Part shown: piece after piece, positions 7,408-7,880 of the stretch
Numbering within the stretch: position 1 is the first letter of the stretch
How the letters are laid out: the number at the start of each line of letters is the position of its first letter
NCBI GenBank assembly: GCA_964411275.1
Contig: CAYPKG010000065.1
Location: 1-7,880 of the forward strand
DNA: 7,880 nt
Source of the DNA: CAYPKG01 sp964411275
Lineage (GTDB): Bacteria; Bacillota; Clostridia; Christensenellales; CAG-138
Direction of reading: 5' to 3'
Program-made: the position numbers and the translations under genes
The notes under the pieces: generated by a model
Told to the model about the DNA's origin: nothing
The model's database searches: none
What the model saw: the letters and a program-made list of their open reading frames with translations, nothing else

Positions 7408-7596
7408 AATAGAATACTCAATTCCAGCGAAAAAAGCAACCTCAAACAGGGGCTATTCCCGCTGACATTCCAAGACGAATACGGGAACGACATCTCCTAT
7501 CAAATGCCGGAGGTCAAACAGAAAATTCGCGGTAGACTACACAATACATATGGGTGTCAAAAATGGGTGTCAGACGAAAAAAATGGTAAAGTATAG
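7408..7596 (+). pseudogene. Coding remnant of unknown function, 3' part, in the same frame after a stop
   Basis: Directly after the TAA at 7405-7407 the same frame stays open for 62 codons to TAG (7594-7596). It contains NLKQGLFPLTFQDEYGNDIS followed by YQMPEVKQKIRGRLHNTYG, which looks like real protein but which I cannot assign. There is no start codon with a ribosome binding site. The stop falls at the edge of an intrinsic terminator, as expected for a true gene end. In another frame, 7536-7589 reads TTQYIWVSKMGVRRKKW and stop; this resembles, from memory, C-terminal tails of clostridial tyrosine recombinases. A fused or overlapping integrase end is therefore possible. The near-tandem ATGGGTGTCA at 7550-7559 and 7563-7572 underlies both readings. 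Confidence 0.35.
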
Positions 7597-7632
7597 AAAA
7601 ACCGCAACCTTAAGACGTTGCGGGACTTTTTC
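7596..7632 (+). terminator. Rho-independent terminator, probably bidirectional
   Basis: CCGCAAC (7602-7608) and GTTGCGG (7617-7623) form a perfect 7-bp GC-rich stem with an 8-nt loop (CTTAAGAC), followed by GACTTTTT. An A-run (7597-7601) on the other side would give U residues on the minus strand, so it can stop transcription both ways. It ends the coding remnant on the left and lies immediately after the CCA of the minus-strand tRNA 3'-end copy at 7634. Confidence 0.85.
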
Positions 7633-7633
7633 C

Positions 7634-7825
7634 TGGTCTGGGTGAGAGGATTCTCCGCTTCGCCTCGCGCTGCTTGCACTTCGTGCTGTGCAGCTTATGG
7701 TCGGCGGCGCTACCCGGCCGCTAAAATCGCTCCACTGGAGCAATTTTTTACGCGGCTTCGAATCCTTCCCAACTTAAATACCAACAATGACAAAGGACAC
7801 CCTGACGGATGTCCCTTGTCATTGT
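7634..7825. repeat. 192-bp structured tandem repeat unit, first (complete) copy
   Basis: The first 55 bases (7634-7688) recur exactly at 7826-7880, giving a unit length of 192 bp. It opens with TGGTCTGGGTGAGAGGATTC, the reverse complement of a tRNA 3' end with CCA that has lost 5 bases (GAACC) of the T-arm compared with the copy at 7053. Inside are successive hairpins: GCTGC/GCAGC around GCAC-TTC-GTGC (7669-7694), GCGGC/GCCGC (7704-7721), an 11-bp stem (7723-7747), and the large stem that closes the unit. Imperfect inverted ends GGATTC (7648-7653) and GAATCC (7759-7764) enclose the middle. No open frame is convincing. This may be a non-autonomous mobile repeat or an RNA-producing element. Confidence 0.7.
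7723..7747. terminator. Hairpin with flanking T-run inside the repeat unit
   Basis: An 11-bp stem (AAAATCGCTCC / GGAGCAATTTT) with a 3-nt ACT loop runs into TTTTTTA on the plus strand, so it has the shape of an intrinsic terminator. The single C-A mismatch on the plus strand becomes a G-U pair if the minus strand is transcribed. Confidence 0.5.
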
Positions 7826-7829
7826 TGGT
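7780..7829. repeat. 20-bp stem-loop closing the repeat unit
   Basis: The arms 7780-7799 (ACCAACAATGACAAAGGACA) and 7810-7829 pair over 20 bp around a 10-nt loop (CCCTGACGGA). The only imperfect pair, A-C on the plus strand, is G-U on the minus strand. On the minus strand it directly follows the CCA of the tRNA 3'-end copy at 7826, the place where the terminator of a tRNA gene would sit; the first copy has an ordinary terminator at the same place. Confidence 0.75.
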
Positions 7830-7880
7830 CTGGGTGAGAGGATTCTCCGCTTCGCCTCGCGCTGCTTGCACTTCGTGCTG
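7826..7880. repeat. 192-bp structured repeat, second copy (cut by window end)
   Basis: These 55 bases are identical to 7634-7688. The preceding base differs (C at 7633, T at 7825), so the identity begins exactly at the TGG that corresponds to the tRNA CCA end. More copies may lie to the right. Confidence 0.85.

Noticed and set aside
7634..7880. CRISPR array
   Set aside because: The repeat period is 192 bp with only about two copies, no short regular repeat-spacer pattern and no cas genes.

Overview
The window is most likely from a Gram-positive, spore-former-type Clostridia genome, perhaps Oscillospirales-like. The basis is an adjacent pheS-pheT pair with strong AAGGAG-type ribosome binding sites, a PheS carrying a four-cysteine knuckle, and clostridial-looking protein sequences. 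This placement is an inference from protein style; no 16S rRNA or other lineage marker is present.

Layout. (1) Bases 2-2998, plus strand, GC-rich: the 3' part of pheS, then complete pheT, the two subunits of phenylalanyl-tRNA synthetase. This is ordinary core genome. (2) Bases 3007-3055: a perfect 18-bp inverted repeat between convergent genes. (3) Bases 3085-6864, minus strand: a two-gene unit read from right to left. It has a 972-residue multicopper oxidase without a signal peptide, then, 27 bp later, a six-helix membrane polyferredoxin of the NapH/YccM type. Their spacing suggests co-transcription and a shared redox role. (4) Bases 6865-7160: an AT-rich upstream region with a possible promoter and operator, followed by a 109-bp element that contains the 3' end of a tRNA. 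(5) Bases 7138-7596, plus strand: broken coding remnants ending at a good intrinsic terminator. (6) Bases 7634-7880: tandem 192-bp highly structured repeats, each starting with a degenerate copy of the same tRNA 3' end. The window ends inside the second copy.

Two things stand out. The oxidase carries a complete set of twelve blue-copper and trinuclear-cluster ligands, but they are split in reversed order between the second half of internal repeat 1 and the first half of internal repeat 2; internal repeat 3 is cut short and followed by an unrelated tail. The right end looks like the scar of repeated integration at a tRNA gene, probably tRNA-Pro: three same-orientation tRNA 3'-end copies, gene debris and folded repeats. 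The copper/iron-sulfur pair therefore sits between the core phe operon and a probable integration hotspot, and may be accessory DNA.
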